A DNA stretch of 64,000 nucleotides, taken from positions 62,001 to 126,000 of the forward strand of contig NZ_SRMF01000004.1 in the NCBI RefSeq assembly GCF_004768465.1, read 5' to 3'. A program made the translations under genes and the position numbers. Position 1 is the stretch's first letter. Each line of letters starts with the position of its first letter. This DNA comes from Natronospirillum operosum. Lineage in GTDB: Bacteria > Pseudomonadota > Gammaproteobacteria > Pseudomonadales > Natronospirillaceae. Below, one piece after another: positions 28,810 to 38,399 of this stretch. The notes under the pieces were generated by a model. It saw only the letters and a program-made list of their open reading frames with translations. It searched no databases and was not told where the DNA came from.

Positions 28810-30732
28810 ATGGATATCTTCAATCATTTCAAAAGCCGCTATGAGGCCAGAAAACACGAAGAATATTCGCTGCAGGAGTATCTGGAGCTCTGCAAGGAGG
28901 ACCCGATGGCCTACTCCACAGCACCGGAACGGATGCTGAAGGCCATTGGCGAGCCCGAGGTCATTGATACCTCCAGAGACTCTCGGCTGAGCCGGATCTT
29001 CAGCAACAAGGTCATCAAGCGTTACCCGGCTTTCGATGATTTCTACGGCATGGAAGAGCCCATCGAACAGGTGGTCAGCTACTTCAAGCATGCGGCTCAG
29101 GGACTGGAAGAGAAGAAACAGATTCTGTACCTGCTGGGCCCGGTGGGCGGCGGCAAGTCCTCGCTTGCCGAGCGGCTGAAGCTGCTGATGCAGCATGTAC
29201 CCTTTTACGCCATCAAGGGCTCGCCGGTATTCGAAAGCCCGCTCAATCTGTTTGATCCGCTGGAAGATGCCGACATCCTGCAGGAACGGTTCGGCATTCC
29301 GCCGCGCTATGTGCGCGGCATCATGTCGCCCTGGGCCATCAAGCGTCTGCACGAGTATGGCGGTGACATTTCGCAGTTCCGGGTGGTCAAGCTGTATCCG
29401 TCCATTGTCGATCAGATTGCCATTGCCAAGACCGAACCCGGCGACGAGAACAACCAGGACATTTCGTCTCTGGTGGGCAAGGTGGACATCCGCCAGCTGG
29501 AAGAATTTCCGCAGCATGACCCGGATGCCTATGCCTTCTCCGGCGCGCTGTGCAAGGCCAACCAGGGTCTGATGGAGTTCGTGGAGATGTTCAAGGCACC
29601 GCTCAAGGTGCTGCATCCGCTGCTGACAGCAACCCAGGAAGGCAACTACAACGCCACCGAGGGCATGTCGGCTATACCGTTCAGCGGTACCATCATGGCG
29701 CACTCGAACGAATCCGAGTGGCATACCTTCAAGAACAACCGCAACAACGAAGCCTTCCTGGACCGCATCTATATCGTCAAGGTGCCTTATTGCCTGCGCG
29801 TAACCGAGGAGGTCCAGATCTATCGCAAGCTGCTGGAAAACTCTTCTCTGCGCGAGTCGCCCTGTGCCCCGGACACTCTGCGCATGCTGGCCCAGTTCAG
29901 CGTGCTGTCACGCCTGAAAGAGCCGGAAAACTCGAGTATCTACAGCAAGATGCGGGTCTATGACGGTGAGAGCCTGAAGGATACCGATCCCAAGGCCAAG
30001 TCCATTCAGGAATACCGTGATGCGGCCGGAGTCGACGAGGGCATGACCGGGTTGTCGACCCGTTTTGCCTTCAAGATTCTGTCCAAGGTGTTCAACTTCG
30101 ATGCCTCGGAAGTGGCGGCCAACCCGGTACATCTGCTCTATGTGCTGGAAGAGCAGATCGAGCAGGCCCAGTTCCCGCAGGAAGTGCACGACCAGTACAT
30201 CACCTTCCTGAAAGAGTATCTGGCGCCGGATTATGTCGAGTTCATCGGCAAGGAGATTCAGACGGCCTATCTGGAATCCTATTCCGAATATGGCCAGAAC
30301 ATCTTTGACCGCTATGTCACCTATGCCGACTTCTGGATTCAGGATCAGGAATACCGTGACCCGGAAACCGGCGAGATGCTGGACCGCCAGGCGCTCAACG
30401 AAGAGCTGGAGAAAACCGAAAAGCCGGCCGGCATCAGCAACCCCAAGGACTTCCGCAACGAGATCGTGAATTTCGTGTTGCGGGCCCGGGCCAACAACAA
30501 CGGCGAAAATCCGAACTGGCAGAGCTACGAGAAGCTGCGCGCCGTGATCGAGAAGAAGATGTTCTCCAACACCGAGGACCTGTTGCCGGTCATTTCGTTC
30601 AATCCGAAGTCCTCCAAGGAAGACCAGAAAAAGCACAAGGACTTTGTGGACCGGATGGTGGATCGCGGTTATACCGAGAAGCAGGTGCGGCTGCTCTCCG
30701 AATGGTATCTGCGGGTGCGCAAGTACCAGTGA
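28810..30732 (+). CDS. prkA: PrkA-type serine protein kinase / AAA+ protein
   Basis: 640 residues, the standard size of PrkA (YeaG). The N-terminal AAA+-like core carries the P-loop GPVGGGKSS (about residue 115), and the C-terminal region carries the kinase-like PrkA domain. In enterobacteria YeaG acts with YeaH in nitrogen-starvation and stationary-phase adaptation. It is the first gene of a trio with yeaH and spoVR, a conserved arrangement. Confidence 0.95.
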   Translation: MDIFNHFKSRYEARKHEEYSLQEYLELCKEDPMAYSTAPERMLKAIGEPEVIDTSRDSRLSRIFSNKVIKRYPAFDDFYGMEEPIEQVVSYFKHAAQGLEEKKQILYLLGPVGGGKSSLAERLKLLMQHVPFYAIKGSPVFESPLNLFDPLEDADILQERFGIPPRYVRGIMSPWAIKRLHEYGGDISQFRVVKLYPSIVDQIAIAKTEPGDENNQDISSLVGKVDIRQLEEFPQHDPDAYAFSGALCKANQGLMEFVEMFKAPLKVLHPLLTATQEGNYNATEGMSAIPFSGTIMAHSNESEWHTFKNNRNNEAFLDRIYIVKVPYCLRVTEEVQIYRKLLENSSLRESPCAPDTLRMLAQFSVLSRLKEPENSSIYSKMRVYDGESLKDTDPKAKSIQEYRDAAGVDEGMTGLSTRFAFKILSKVFNFDASEVAANPVHLLYVLEEQIEQAQFPQEVHDQYITFLKEYLAPDYVEFIGKEIQTAYLESYSEYGQNIFDRYVTYADFWIQDQEYRDPETGEMLDRQALNEELEKTEKPAGISNPKDFRNEIVNFVLRARANNNGENPNWQSYEKLRAVIEKKMFSNTEDLLPVISFNPKSSKEDQKKHKDFVDRMVDRGYTEKQVRLLSEWYLRVRKYQ

Positions 30733-30945
30733 CCCGAGGCGCTGGTGGTGCCAGTGCCGGGGCAGTGTCGGGGTGTTGAAGACCGTTCAGCGGCATGGAC
30801 GCCGCTGTCGAGCCCCCAGGGATGGGTATACGGCGTGTCTGAAACAGCTCGGCACTGACACAGGCACCTGCGTCGGGGTTTGCGCTGGCAGCCATGGTGA
30901 AGACGGCGGGACAGGCAGAACAGACAGGTAACCAAAGAGGTCACC

Positions 30946-32223
30946 ATGATCAACAGCTATGTGATTGATCGCAGACTGAATGGCAAAAACAAGAGTGCCG
31001 TCAACCGGCGGCGCTTTCTCGACCGTTACCGCAAGCACGTCAAGGCGGCGGTGAACAATGCCGTCAACAAGCGATCCATTACCGACATGGAAAAGGGCGA
31101 GTCGATCAGCATCCCGGGCAAGGACCTGCATGAGCCCGTGGTTGGTCACGGCCAGGGCGGTAACCGGGAATTGGTGCATCCCGGCAACCGGGAGTTCGTC
31201 GAGGGTGACCGTATTCGCAAGCCGCAGGCCGGCCAGGGGCAGGGCAAGGGCAACCAGGCCAGCAAGGATGGCGAAGGCTTGGACGACTTCACCTTCTACA
31301 TCAGTCAGGACGAATTTCTGGAGTTTCTGTTCGATGACCTGGCGCTGCCGAACATGGTGCGCAAGGACCTGAAAAAGTCGCAGGAATTCGAGCGCCACCG
31401 CGCCGGCTACAGTACCGAGGGCGTGCCGGCCAACATCAATGTGGTGCGCTCACTGAAAAACGCCCATGCTCGTCGTATCGCGCTGGGTGGCAGCAAGAAG
31501 CGTCGGCTGCGAGAGATTGAAGCCCAACTGGCAAAGATGAAGGGCACCAGCGAAACCACCGAGCGCAAGCGCAGCAAGCTGGAAGCCGAGGCCGCCGAAC
31601 TGCGGCTGAAACTGCGCAAGCTGCCGTTTATCGACGACTTTGATCTGCGCTACAACCGCCACGAGCAGCACCCGGTGCCTTCCAGTGCGGCCGTCATGTT
31701 CTGCCTGATGGACGTTTCGGGCTCCATGACCCAGAACACCAAGGACATCGCCAAGCGGTTTTTCCTGCTGCTGTATCTGTTTCTGCGCCGCAACTACCAG
31801 ACCATCGAAGTGGTCTTTATTCGTCACCACACCAGTGCCAAGGAAGTGGACGAAGAAGAGTTTTTCTACAGCCGGGAGACCGGTGGCACCATAGTGTCCT
31901 CCGCGCTGCGGCTGATGCAGGACATCATCCGTGATCGCTATCCTACTGCAGCCTGGAATATCTACGCCGCACAGGCCTCGGACGGCGACAACTGGGGCGA
32001 TGATTCGCCGGTCTGCAGGGAACTGCTGATGAACGAGATCATGCCCAAGGTCAACTACTACTCCTATATCGAGATCAGCCCGCGCGACCATCAGGATCTC
32101 TGGTACGCCTACGAGGATGTACAGGCCCAGTACCGTGAAGCATTTGCCATGGCACAGATTCTGGATCAGGCCGAGATCTACCCGGTGTTCCGCGAACTGT
32201 TCCAGAGGAGAGAAGCCGCATGA
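30946..32223 (+). CDS. yeaH: YeaH/YhbH family protein (DUF444, VWA domain)
   Basis: 425 residues. Basic N-terminus, a central coiled region (about 185–230) and a C-terminal von Willebrand A domain with the MIDAS start [10 protein letters not shown] near residue 255. It is the partner of PrkA in many proteobacteria; precise biochemistry is unknown. GAGGT precedes the ATG at 30946 after a 213-base gap from prkA. Its stop overlaps the spoVR start (ATGA). Confidence 0.94.
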   Translation: MINSYVIDRRLNGKNKSAVNRRRFLDRYRKHVKAAVNNAVNKRSITDMEKGESISIPGKDLHEPVVGHGQGGNRELVHPGNREFVEGDRIRKPQAGQGQGKGNQASKDGEGLDDFTFYISQDEFLEFLFDDLALPNMVRKDLKKSQEFERHRAGYSTEGVPANINVVRSLKNAHARRIALGGSKKRRLREIEAQLAKMKGTSETTERKRSKLEAEAAELRLKLRKLPFIDDFDLRYNRHEQHPVPSSAAVMFCLMDVSGSMTQNTKDIAKRFFLLLYLFLRRNYQTIEVVFIRHHTSAKEVDEEEFFYSRETGGTIVSSALRLMQDIIRDRYPTAAWNIYAAQASDGDNWGDDSPVCRELLMNEIMPKVNYYSYIEISPRDHQDLWYAYEDVQAQYREAFAMAQILDQAEIYPVFRELFQRREAA

Positions 32224-33803
32224 CTGTATCATCAACTCGACCGGGGGCTGGGGCTGACCGGCCGCGCGCCAGAGAACCCATTTCTCGGGGTTCCGACTGG
32301 GATTTCGAGCTGATCCGGGAATATGACCGGCATATCGCCGAGATAGCCGCCGATTTCGGGCTCGATACCTATCCCAACCAGATCGAGGTGATCAGTTCCG
32401 AACAGATGATGGATGCCTACAGTTCGGTAGGCATGCCGCTGGGCTACCATCACTGGTCCTACGGCAAGCAGTTTCTGCAGACGCAGCAGGGGTATCAGCG
32501 CGGGCAGATGGGGTTGGCCTATGAGATCGTGATCAACTCCAACCCCTGCATTGCCTACCTGATGGAAGAGAACACCATCACCATGCAGGCGCTGGTAATT
32601 GCGCATGCCTGCTACGGGCACAATTCCTTTTTCAAGAACAACTACCTGTTTCGCTCCTGGACCGACGCTTCCGCCATCATCGACTATCTGGTGTTTGCAC
32701 GCGAGTACGTCACTCGCTGTGAACAGAAATACGGTGTCGAAGCAGTGGAACAGGTGCTGGACAGTTGCCATGCCATTCAGAATTATGGTGTTGACCGCTA
32801 CAAGCGCCCGTCACCGATCTCTGCTGCCGAGGAGGCCAACCGACAGGCAGAGCGCGAGGAGTACCTGCAGCAGCAGCTGAATCTGCTGTGGCGTACCATT
32901 CCGGTGTCGGAGGAGAAACAGCAGCAGCGCGAACGGCGTCGCTTCCCGCAGGAACCGCAGGAAAACCTGCTCTACTTCATTGAAAAGCACGCCCCCATCA
33001 TGCCGACCTGGCAGCGGGAAATTGTGCGTATCGTGCGCAAGATGGCGCAGTATTTCTATCCGCAGCGCCAGACCCAGGTCATGAACGAAGGCTGGGCCAC
33101 CTTCTGGCACTACACCATCATGAACGAGCTCTATGATCGTGGCCTGGTCACCGACGGCTTTATGATGGAGTTCCTCGACAACCATGCCAAGGTGGTCTTT
33201 CAGCCGCCGTTTGATGCTCCCTACTATTCCGGCATCAACCCCTATGCGCTGGGTTTTGCCATGTTCCGGGACCTGCGCCGCATCTGCGAAGACCCGGATG
33301 ACGAAGACCGCGAGTGGTTTCCGGATATTGCCGGCAGTGACTGGCTGAAAACCCTGCATTTCGCCATGGAGAACTTCAAGGACGAGAGCTTTATCCAGCA
33401 GTATCTGTCACCCAGGGTGATTCGTGATTTCCACTTCTTCGCCATTTTCGACCAGGAAGAGTCGCTGGAGTATGAAGTGGCTGCGATCCATGATGGTCGG
33501 GGCTATCAACGCATTCGTCAGATGCTGGGCAATCAGTACAACCTGGCCAGCCGCGAGCCCAATCTGCAGGTTGTAGACGTCGACGTGGAAGGCGACCGCT
33601 CCCTGACGCTGCACCATGTGCGCGACAACAACAAGCCGCTGAACGAGGATGCCGACGAGGTTCTGAAACACCTGCGGCGGCTGTGGAGTTTCGATGTGCA
33701 CCTGTATTCCTTTGACAATGAGCAGGTCATCAAGGAATACCACTGCACCGAAGAAGGCCTGCATCACGGTGCCGAAGGCGAAGACCCGCAGAAATTCCTC
33801 TGA
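32220..33803 (+). CDS. spoVR: SpoVR family protein
   Basis: 527 residues matching SpoVR/YcgB. Seen are [12 protein letters not shown] near residue 80, the histidine-containing [26 protein letters not shown] block, and [11 protein letters not shown] near residue 288. In Bacillus SpoVR affects spore cortex; in Gram-negatives it belongs to the PrkA–YeaH stress module. A strong AGAGGAG ribosome site lies inside the end of yeaH. Translationally coupled to yeaH by a 4-base overlap. Confidence 0.95.
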   Translation: MTVSSTRPGAGADRPRAREPISRGSDWDFELIREYDRHIAEIAADFGLDTYPNQIEVISSEQMMDAYSSVGMPLGYHHWSYGKQFLQTQQGYQRGQMGLAYEIVINSNPCIAYLMEENTITMQALVIAHACYGHNSFFKNNYLFRSWTDASAIIDYLVFAREYVTRCEQKYGVEAVEQVLDSCHAIQNYGVDRYKRPSPISAAEEANRQAEREEYLQQQLNLLWRTIPVSEEKQQQRERRRFPQEPQENLLYFIEKHAPIMPTWQREIVRIVRKMAQYFYPQRQTQVMNEGWATFWHYTIMNELYDRGLVTDGFMMEFLDNHAKVVFQPPFDAPYYSGINPYALGFAMFRDLRRICEDPDDEDREWFPDIAGSDWLKTLHFAMENFKDESFIQQYLSPRVIRDFHFFAIFDQEESLEYEVAAIHDGRGYQRIRQMLGNQYNLASREPNLQVVDVDVEGDRSLTLHHVRDNNKPLNEDADEVLKHLRRLWSFDVHLYSFDNEQVIKEYHCTEEGLHHGAEGEDPQKFL

Positions 33804-33828
33804 TCCCGGCTGCTCTGCTGCGGTAGGA

Positions 33829-33870
33829 GGTGCCAATTTGGTATATTGAATACCGGATTGGCGCCTTCTT
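33829..33870 (+). terminator. Terminator of the prkA-yeaH-spoVR operon
   Basis: Long two-part stem: outer arms GGTGCCAAT / ATTGGCGCC (33829–33837, 33857–33865) and inner arms GGTAT / ATACC (33840–33844, 33850–33854), followed by TTCTT. It lies 25 bases after the spoVR stop. Confidence 0.7.
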
Positions 33871-33888
33871 GATGCATCATGCCTTCAG

Positions 33889-33910
33889 TTATACCTATTA
33901 TTGGGTATAA
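33889..33910. promoter_or_regulatory. Inverted repeat upstream of the first nsrR-like gene
   Basis: Perfect palindrome TTATACC-N8-GGTATAA, 48 bases before the TTG start of the Rrf2 regulator. It does not match the NsrR consensus seen elsewhere in this window, so it may bind another regulator or be this paralogue's own operator. Confidence 0.5.
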
Positions 33911-33957
33911 TCAGGATGCTGTTTGTCTGATATCTCAGTACATCCGAGGTTATTCCG

Positions 33958-34407
33958 TTGCAACTGACCCGCTTCTCCGACTATGCACTGCGCACGCTGA
34001 TCTACGTAGCCCTGCGCCGCGATCAGTTGTCCACCATTGCCGATGTGGCCGATACCTATGATATTTCGCGCAATCATCTGATGAAGGTCGCCAACCGGCT
34101 GGTGTCCCGTGGTTACCTGGATGGCGTGCGCGGCAAGAATGGCGGCCTGCGCCTGAAAGTACCGGCGGACCAGATTGTGCTCGGCCGACTGGTGCGGGAA
34201 ATGGAACCCGACATGAATCTTGTCGAGTGCTTTCAGGAGAACTGTGAATGCCGCCTGCAGCATGCCTGTTCGCTGGCGGGTGTGCTCAATGAGGCTCTGC
34301 AGGCCTTTCTGGCCGTGCTGGACCGCTACACCCTGGCCGATATTCTGCACAACGAACAGCAACTGGCCCGCCTGCTGGCGATTCGCATACCCACCGTTGC
34401 CGCCTGA
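33958..34407 (+). CDS. nsrR: Rrf2-family NO-sensing repressor (NsrR-like, copy 1)
   Basis: 149-residue Rrf2 regulator with winged-helix recognition segment TYDISRNHLMKVANRLVSRGYL and wing GVRGKNGGLRL. The cluster-binding region LVECFQENCECRLQHACSL keeps the NsrR spacing C-x6-C-x5-C and has one extra cysteine. NsrR binds an Fe-S cluster that reacts with NO. TTG start at 33958 with GAGG upstream. It is convergent with nnrS; a second NsrR is encoded at 60072–60509. Confidence 0.85.
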   Translation: MQLTRFSDYALRTLIYVALRRDQLSTIADVADTYDISRNHLMKVANRLVSRGYLDGVRGKNGGLRLKVPADQIVLGRLVREMEPDMNLVECFQENCECRLQHACSLAGVLNEALQAFLAVLDRYTLADILHNEQQLARLLAIRIPTVAA

Positions 34408-34423
34408 AGGGGCACGACCTGCA

Positions 34424-34445
34424 GGCTGTGGCCCTTGGCCACGCA
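34424..34445. repeat. GTGGCC-hairpin repeat unit
   Basis: Contains the hairpin GTGGCC-CTT-GGCCAC. The same 22 bases occur at 48614–48635 and 48813–48834 next to the larger palindromic repeats, so this is a dispersed element rather than a gene-specific terminator. It lies between convergent nsrR and nnrS and lacks a T-run. Confidence 0.75.
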
Positions 34446-34476
34446 TGGTGCCAATCGCGCGCGGGGTATACGCTTC

Positions 34477-35679
34477 TCAACCCGCTTTCCCGTCCGGCCG
34501 GGGTGCGGTGAGAATCGGCATATAGGCCACCAGAAACAGCACAAAGGCCAGCATCCAGAACACGCCAGCGGCAATCAGCCCGGTGCCATAACCCAACTGC
34601 GGCAGCAGCAGTGTCTGCAGTCTGGCGATCAGCGCCGCCAGCATCACCAGATAGATCGCCAGTCCCAGTACCGGCAGCCTGAGTGGCCGGCCGGTATGGC
34701 CCAGTCCCACCCGGGTCATGACCCCGACAAACAATATGCCCATGGCCCCCAGACCGATCAGGTGATACCAGAGCGACAGTGGCCAGTTGAACCACACCAG
34801 GGCACCCCGAGCCACCAGTGACAGCGCCAGGCAGAGATACCCCAGATGCAGAATCCACAACAGCGGTTCACCGGCCACCCGCCAGCCGCGCCATAGCCAC
34901 AGACGGGCCAGGTGCAGGGCGCCGGCCGCAAGTCCGAGCACGCCTATCAGCAGGGGCTCAGCGCCGCCCAGATCGGCCACGGCCAACAGCACCAGCACCG
35001 CCAGCGCACTCCAGTCCAGCGCTGGCAGCCGCCGGACATCGTCAAAGCGGCGTCCGTGCATGCGCAACCAGTTGGACGAGAATGCGGGGGTAATGCGTCC
35101 GGCAATCACCGACATCAGAAGCAGCAGTACATAGAGACTCAGCCCGGTGCCGACCTGCACCAGCGTCCATTGCCAGTTCAGGCTGCCATGGACCATCAGA
35201 CCACTGGCTCCGCCGAGCAGGCAGAGTATCAGCGGCATGGGAATGTTGCGCGTGTTGCGGGCGCGGACCAGATCCCGCGTCGCCAGACCAGCGACCACAA
35301 GATAGAACAATGGCGTCGCCAGCCATACCCATACTGCCGGCAGACCGGCCGATACCAGGCCCGTCAGGCGACCGGCCAGCCACAGGCCGAACAGGGCGCC
35401 CAGCGCCCAGCCCCTGATGGCGGGTATGCCGGTCCAGTTGGCCAGCGCTGTGAGCAGAAAGCCGGCAATCATGGCGCTGGTCACCCCGTGAATCATCTCA
35501 TGCGCGTGCCAGTGAATGGCCGGCTGAGCCAGGGGCAGTTGCAGGGCACCCTGATAGGCCAGCAACCAGAGGATCACTACCAGAGCCGCCCACAGCGACC
35601 CGACCACAAAGAAGATCCGGAACGGATAGGCAAACAGCCAGAACAGGCGTCTGAGCGCGGGGTTTGATGGTTCGTTCAT
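34477..35679 (-). CDS. nnrS: NnrS family membrane protein
   Basis: 400 residues with about twelve hydrophobic helices and the NnrS signature AIHWHAHEMIHGVTSAMIAGFLLTA-type block near residue 55, rich in putative haem/copper-ligand histidines. NnrS proteins protect cells from nitric oxide, probably by preventing iron–nitrosyl complexes. GGAG lies six bases before the ATG. It begins one base after the SirB2-like gene's stop, so the two form an operon behind an NsrR-like box. Confidence 0.92.
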   Translation of the reverse strand: MNEPSNPALRRLFWLFAYPFRIFFVVGSLWAALVVILWLLAYQGALQLPLAQPAIHWHAHEMIHGVTSAMIAGFLLTALANWTGIPAIRGWALGALFGLWLAGRLTGLVSAGLPAVWVWLATPLFYLVVAGLATRDLVRARNTRNIPMPLILCLLGGASGLMVHGSLNWQWTLVQVGTGLSLYVLLLLMSVIAGRITPAFSSNWLRMHGRRFDDVRRLPALDWSALAVLVLLAVADLGGAEPLLIGVLGLAAGALHLARLWLWRGWRVAGEPLLWILHLGYLCLALSLVARGALVWFNWPLSLWYHLIGLGAMGILFVGVMTRVGLGHTGRPLRLPVLGLAIYLVMLAALIARLQTLLLPQLGYGTGLIAAGVFWMLAFVLFLVAYMPILTAPRPDGKAG

Positions 35680-35680
35680 G

Positions 35681-36088
35681 TTAGTCTCCAGCCAGGTAAA
35701 TCAGCCAGCTCTGCGGGTTCCAGCTACGAGCCACGCCCACAATGTAGGCGAAGGTCGCCAGCGCCAGCACAAAGAAGAAGGTTTTCCAGATCAGATTGGG
35801 TGCCCGTTTCAGCGCCAGGGTGCCGAAGAGGATATAGAGCACCAGACCCAGCACCTTGGCGGTGAGCCAGTCATGCACAAAGGGGTACTGGCTGATGGCA
35901 ACGGCGAGAATGATGCCGCTGAGCAGAAAGGCGGTATCGATCATGTGTGGCAGGCGCCGGGTCAGGGCATGATTGAACCAGGCTGACCCTCGGGCCATCC
36001 AGAACCAGCGCAACATGAAGCTGCTCAGGCTGAGCAGGGCCAGAGCGATATGCAGGTATTTCAGTGGCAGGTACCAACTCATCGGCAT
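35681..36088 (-). CDS. SirB2-like membrane protein
   Basis: 135 residues with four predicted membrane helices: YLHIALALLSLSSFMLRWFW, a TAFLLSGIILAVAIS helix, LGLVLYILFGTLAL and the final FFFVLALATFAYIVGVA. This is the SirB/Invasion-gene-up-regulator fold. Members often accompany NO-response or denitrification genes; function unknown. AAGGAG stands four bases before the ATG at 36088 and ten before the ATG at 36082, so either could be the start. Confidence 0.8.
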   Translation of the reverse strand: MPMSWYLPLKYLHIALALLSLSSFMLRWFWMARGSAWFNHALTRRLPHMIDTAFLLSGIILAVAISQYPFVHDWLTAKVLGLVLYILFGTLALKRAPNLIWKTFFFVLALATFAYIVGVARSWNPQSWLIYLAGD

Positions 36089-36101
36089 CAGGCTCCTTAT
36101 A

Positions 36102-36124
36102 AAGATGCAGTCATGATACATCAT
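36102..36124 (-). promoter_or_regulatory. NsrR-like operator upstream of sirB2-nnrS
   Basis: 23-base inverted repeat in the 11-1-11 NsrR form: left half AAGATGCAGTC, centre A, right half TGATACATCAT. The core AAGATGC and ATACATC segments match the known consensus halves. It ends 14 bases from the SirB2 start. Confidence 0.6.
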
Positions 36125-36151
36125 TAAAAAGAGGTATTGGCCCTGCATTAA

Positions 36152-36165
36152 TTGACCTGCATCAA
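36152..36165. promoter_or_regulatory. FNR/ANR-type box for narK (and/or sirB2-nnrS)
   Basis: TTGACCTGCATCAA, one mismatch from TTGAT-N4-ATCAA. If it acts at -41.5 rightward, the start would be near 36200, with CATACT at the -10 position (36188–36193) and a 42-base leader to narK. Confidence 0.7.
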
Positions 36166-36241
36166 TAAGTCCAGCAACTGCTGAAGACATACTGTCCCCT
36201 GAAAAATGATGCTTTATGCAGTCCAATTCAGGAGGGCCGCC

Positions 36242-37831
36242 ATGCGCCGCAATGCCGATATTCATACCTGGGAGATCGAAGACCCGGGATTCTGGGAAAA
36301 GGAAGGCAAAGCCGTTGCCAACCGCAATCTGTGGATCTCCATACCCAGTCTGCTGCTGGGTTTCGCGGTCTGGATGATGTGGGGCATGATCACCACCCAG
36401 ATGCAGAATCTGGGCTTTCCGTTTTCGGTAGGGGAGCTGTTCACGCTGACCGCACTGGCCGGCCTCTCCGGCGCCACGCTGCGCATCCCCGCCTCCTTCA
36501 TGATCCGCATCGCCGGCGGGCGCAATACGGTTTTTCTGACCACGGCCCTGTTGATGGTGCCGGCCTTCGGAACCGGGGTGGCGTTGATGAACCCGGACAC
36601 CCCGTTGTGGGTCTTTCAGGCGCTGGCGCTGCTGTCCGGTATCGGCGGCGGCAACTTCGCCGCCTCCATGAGCAACATCAGCACCTTCTTTCCGAAAAAG
36701 CAGCAGGGCTATGCCCTGGGCATGAATGCCGGTCTGGGCAATTTCGGTGTGACCACCATGCAGGTCCTGATTCCACTGGTCATGACCGTGGGCCTGTTCG
36801 GCGCCATTGCCGGGGGCTCCATGGAATTGCAGAGTGCCAGCGGCACCCTGATCGGCCGCATTGAGGCCGGCACCGAGACCTGGATTCAGAATGCCGGGTT
36901 TATCTGGTTGGTGTTCCTGATTCCGCTGGCCATTCTGGGCTGGTTCGGCATGAATAATCTGCGCCCAATCACGCCTGATCCGGGTACACCAGTACAGGCC
37001 TTCGGCAAGATTATGGGGCTGTATGCCGTGGGTGGTGTGACCAGCATCATCGGTATGCTGGCGCTGGTCTGGCTCAACATGTGGGTGGCCGTGCCGCTGA
37101 CCATCCTGCTGACGCTGTTTGCGCTGCGCATGATCCCCGGTGCCATCAAGCCGAACATCCAGAAGCAGTTCGCCATCTTCTCCAACAAGCACACCTGGTC
37201 CATGACCGTGCTCTATATCCTGACCTTCGGCTCTTTTATCGGCTTCTCGGCCGCGCTGCCGCTGTCCATCAATGTCATCTTCGGCAGCATGATGGAAGTC
37301 GGCGCCGACGGCAGCATGACCCGGGTGGCCAACCCGGATGCCCCCAGTGCCCTGACCTGGGCCTGGATCGGGCCCTTTGTCGGCGCCCTGATCCGTCCGA
37401 TCGGCGGCTGGATCTCCGACAAGGTGGGCGGCTCCATCGTCACCCAGGTCATATCGGTGATCATGGTCTTTGCCTCTGCCATCACCGGCTGGATCATGAT
37501 GCAGGCTTACAACTCGACTGACCCGAACAGCCTGTTCCCGATCTTCATGATCCTGTTTGTGATTCTGTTCGCCGCCAGCGGCATCGGTAATGGCTCCACC
37601 TTCCGCACCATCGGCGTGATTTTCGATCAGCACCAGAAGGGCCCGGTGCTCGGCTGGACCTCAGCTGTTGCAGCCTATGGCGCTTTCATTGCGCCGAATC
37701 TGATGGGTGCGCAGATTGAAGCTGGCACCCCGGAACTCGCCATGTACGGTTTTGCTGTCTTCTATGCGCTCTGCCTGATCGTCAACTGGTGGTTCTACCT
37801 GCGCAAGAACGCCTACGTCAAAAACCCCTGA
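36242..37831 (+). CDS. narK: Nitrate/nitrite transporter, NNP family (NarK type)
   Basis: 529-residue major-facilitator transporter with twelve predicted helices. The nitrate-signature-like segments are SGIGGGNFAASMSNISTFFP (about residue 135) and SGIGNGSTFRTIGVIF (about 455); the first also gives the glycine-rich helix NAGLGNFGV. The ATG at 36242 is preceded by GGAGGG at six bases. A long periplasmic-type loop (about 185–220) makes it larger than usual. Sequence alone does not settle nitrate/proton symport versus nitrate/nitrite exchange. Confidence 0.92.
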   Translation: MRRNADIHTWEIEDPGFWEKEGKAVANRNLWISIPSLLLGFAVWMMWGMITTQMQNLGFPFSVGELFTLTALAGLSGATLRIPASFMIRIAGGRNTVFLTTALLMVPAFGTGVALMNPDTPLWVFQALALLSGIGGGNFAASMSNISTFFPKKQQGYALGMNAGLGNFGVTTMQVLIPLVMTVGLFGAIAGGSMELQSASGTLIGRIEAGTETWIQNAGFIWLVFLIPLAILGWFGMNNLRPITPDPGTPVQAFGKIMGLYAVGGVTSIIGMLALVWLNMWVAVPLTILLTLFALRMIPGAIKPNIQKQFAIFSNKHTWSMTVLYILTFGSFIGFSAALPLSINVIFGSMMEVGADGSMTRVANPDAPSALTWAWIGPFVGALIRPIGGWISDKVGGSIVTQVISVIMVFASAITGWIMMQAYNSTDPNSLFPIFMILFVILFAASGIGNGSTFRTIGVIFDQHQKGPVLGWTSAVAAYGAFIAPNLMGAQIEAGTPELAMYGFAVFYALCLIVNWWFYLRKNAYVKNP

Positions 37832-37840
37832 AGAACAAAC

Positions 37841-37866
37841 GGTCGCCTGCTTTCCGGCAGGCGACC
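37841..37866. other. Intercistronic hairpin between narK and the USP gene
   Basis: Perfect 10-bp stem GGTCGCCTGC / GCAGGCGACC around a 6-base loop, without a T-run. It may stabilise or process the transcript or partly terminate it after the first narK. Confidence 0.6.
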
Positions 37867-37886
37867 CTGCCAAGGAGACACTGATC

Positions 37887-38345
37887 ATGAACATCATGCT
37901 GGCCTATGACGGTTCCCGTAACGCCAAGCTGGGTCTGGCCCAGACCATCAGCATGTTTCGCAAGCTGGATCCGCACCTGCGCCTGGTAGCCGTGGCCGAG
38001 AACCCGCGCGACATCACCGATGCCAACGAGGACATGTTCCAGGAGGAGTTCAGGGAACTCGAACAGTTCCTGGACGAGGCACTGGCGTTTGCAAAGAACG
38101 AGGGCGTCAAGGCGGAGAAGGTGCTGGTGGAGGGTGATGCCCGCAAGATGCTGTGGCGCGCCACGCAGAAATACGAGCCAGACCTGCTGGTTATCGCCAG
38201 ACACAGTCATCAGCCGGACGGCGGCATTATTGCCAACTCCCTGACCTATTTCGTGGATGAGCTGGACTACATGACCTTCGGCAGCGTCAGTTCCTTTCTG
38301 GCGCGCCGGGTTGAATGCCCGCTGCTCATCCTGCCGAGCCCCTGA
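37887..38345 (+). CDS. Universal stress protein in the nitrate cluster
   Basis: 152 residues with UspA-fold features: the opening MNIMLAYDGSRNAKLGLA and a C-terminal SVSSFLARRVECPLLILP. The ATP-binding loop is present but atypical (the sequence reads ARHSHQPDG). AAGGAG precedes the ATG. Its place between two nitrate transporters suggests a role in anaerobic nitrate metabolism, as seen for USPs under ANR control; the role is inference. Confidence 0.88.
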   Translation: MNIMLAYDGSRNAKLGLAQTISMFRKLDPHLRLVAVAENPRDITDANEDMFQEEFRELEQFLDEALAFAKNEGVKAEKVLVEGDARKMLWRATQKYEPDLLVIARHSHQPDGGIIANSLTYFVDELDYMTFGSVSSFLARRVECPLLILPSP

Positions 38346-38399
38346 TATGTACGCGGGCTTGAGCACACCGATTTCATTTCCTCACCTTCGGAGGCCGAC

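Noticed and set aside
34424-34445. Rho-independent terminator between nsrR and nnrS
   Set aside because: The stem lacks a T-run and the same 22 bases occur elsewhere as part of a repeat.
36089-37633. 515-codon N-terminal extension of the SirB2-like frame across narK
   Set aside because: The extension is antisense to narK, low-complexity in His/Asp/Gly, and the ribosome site lies at the SirB2 start near 36088.
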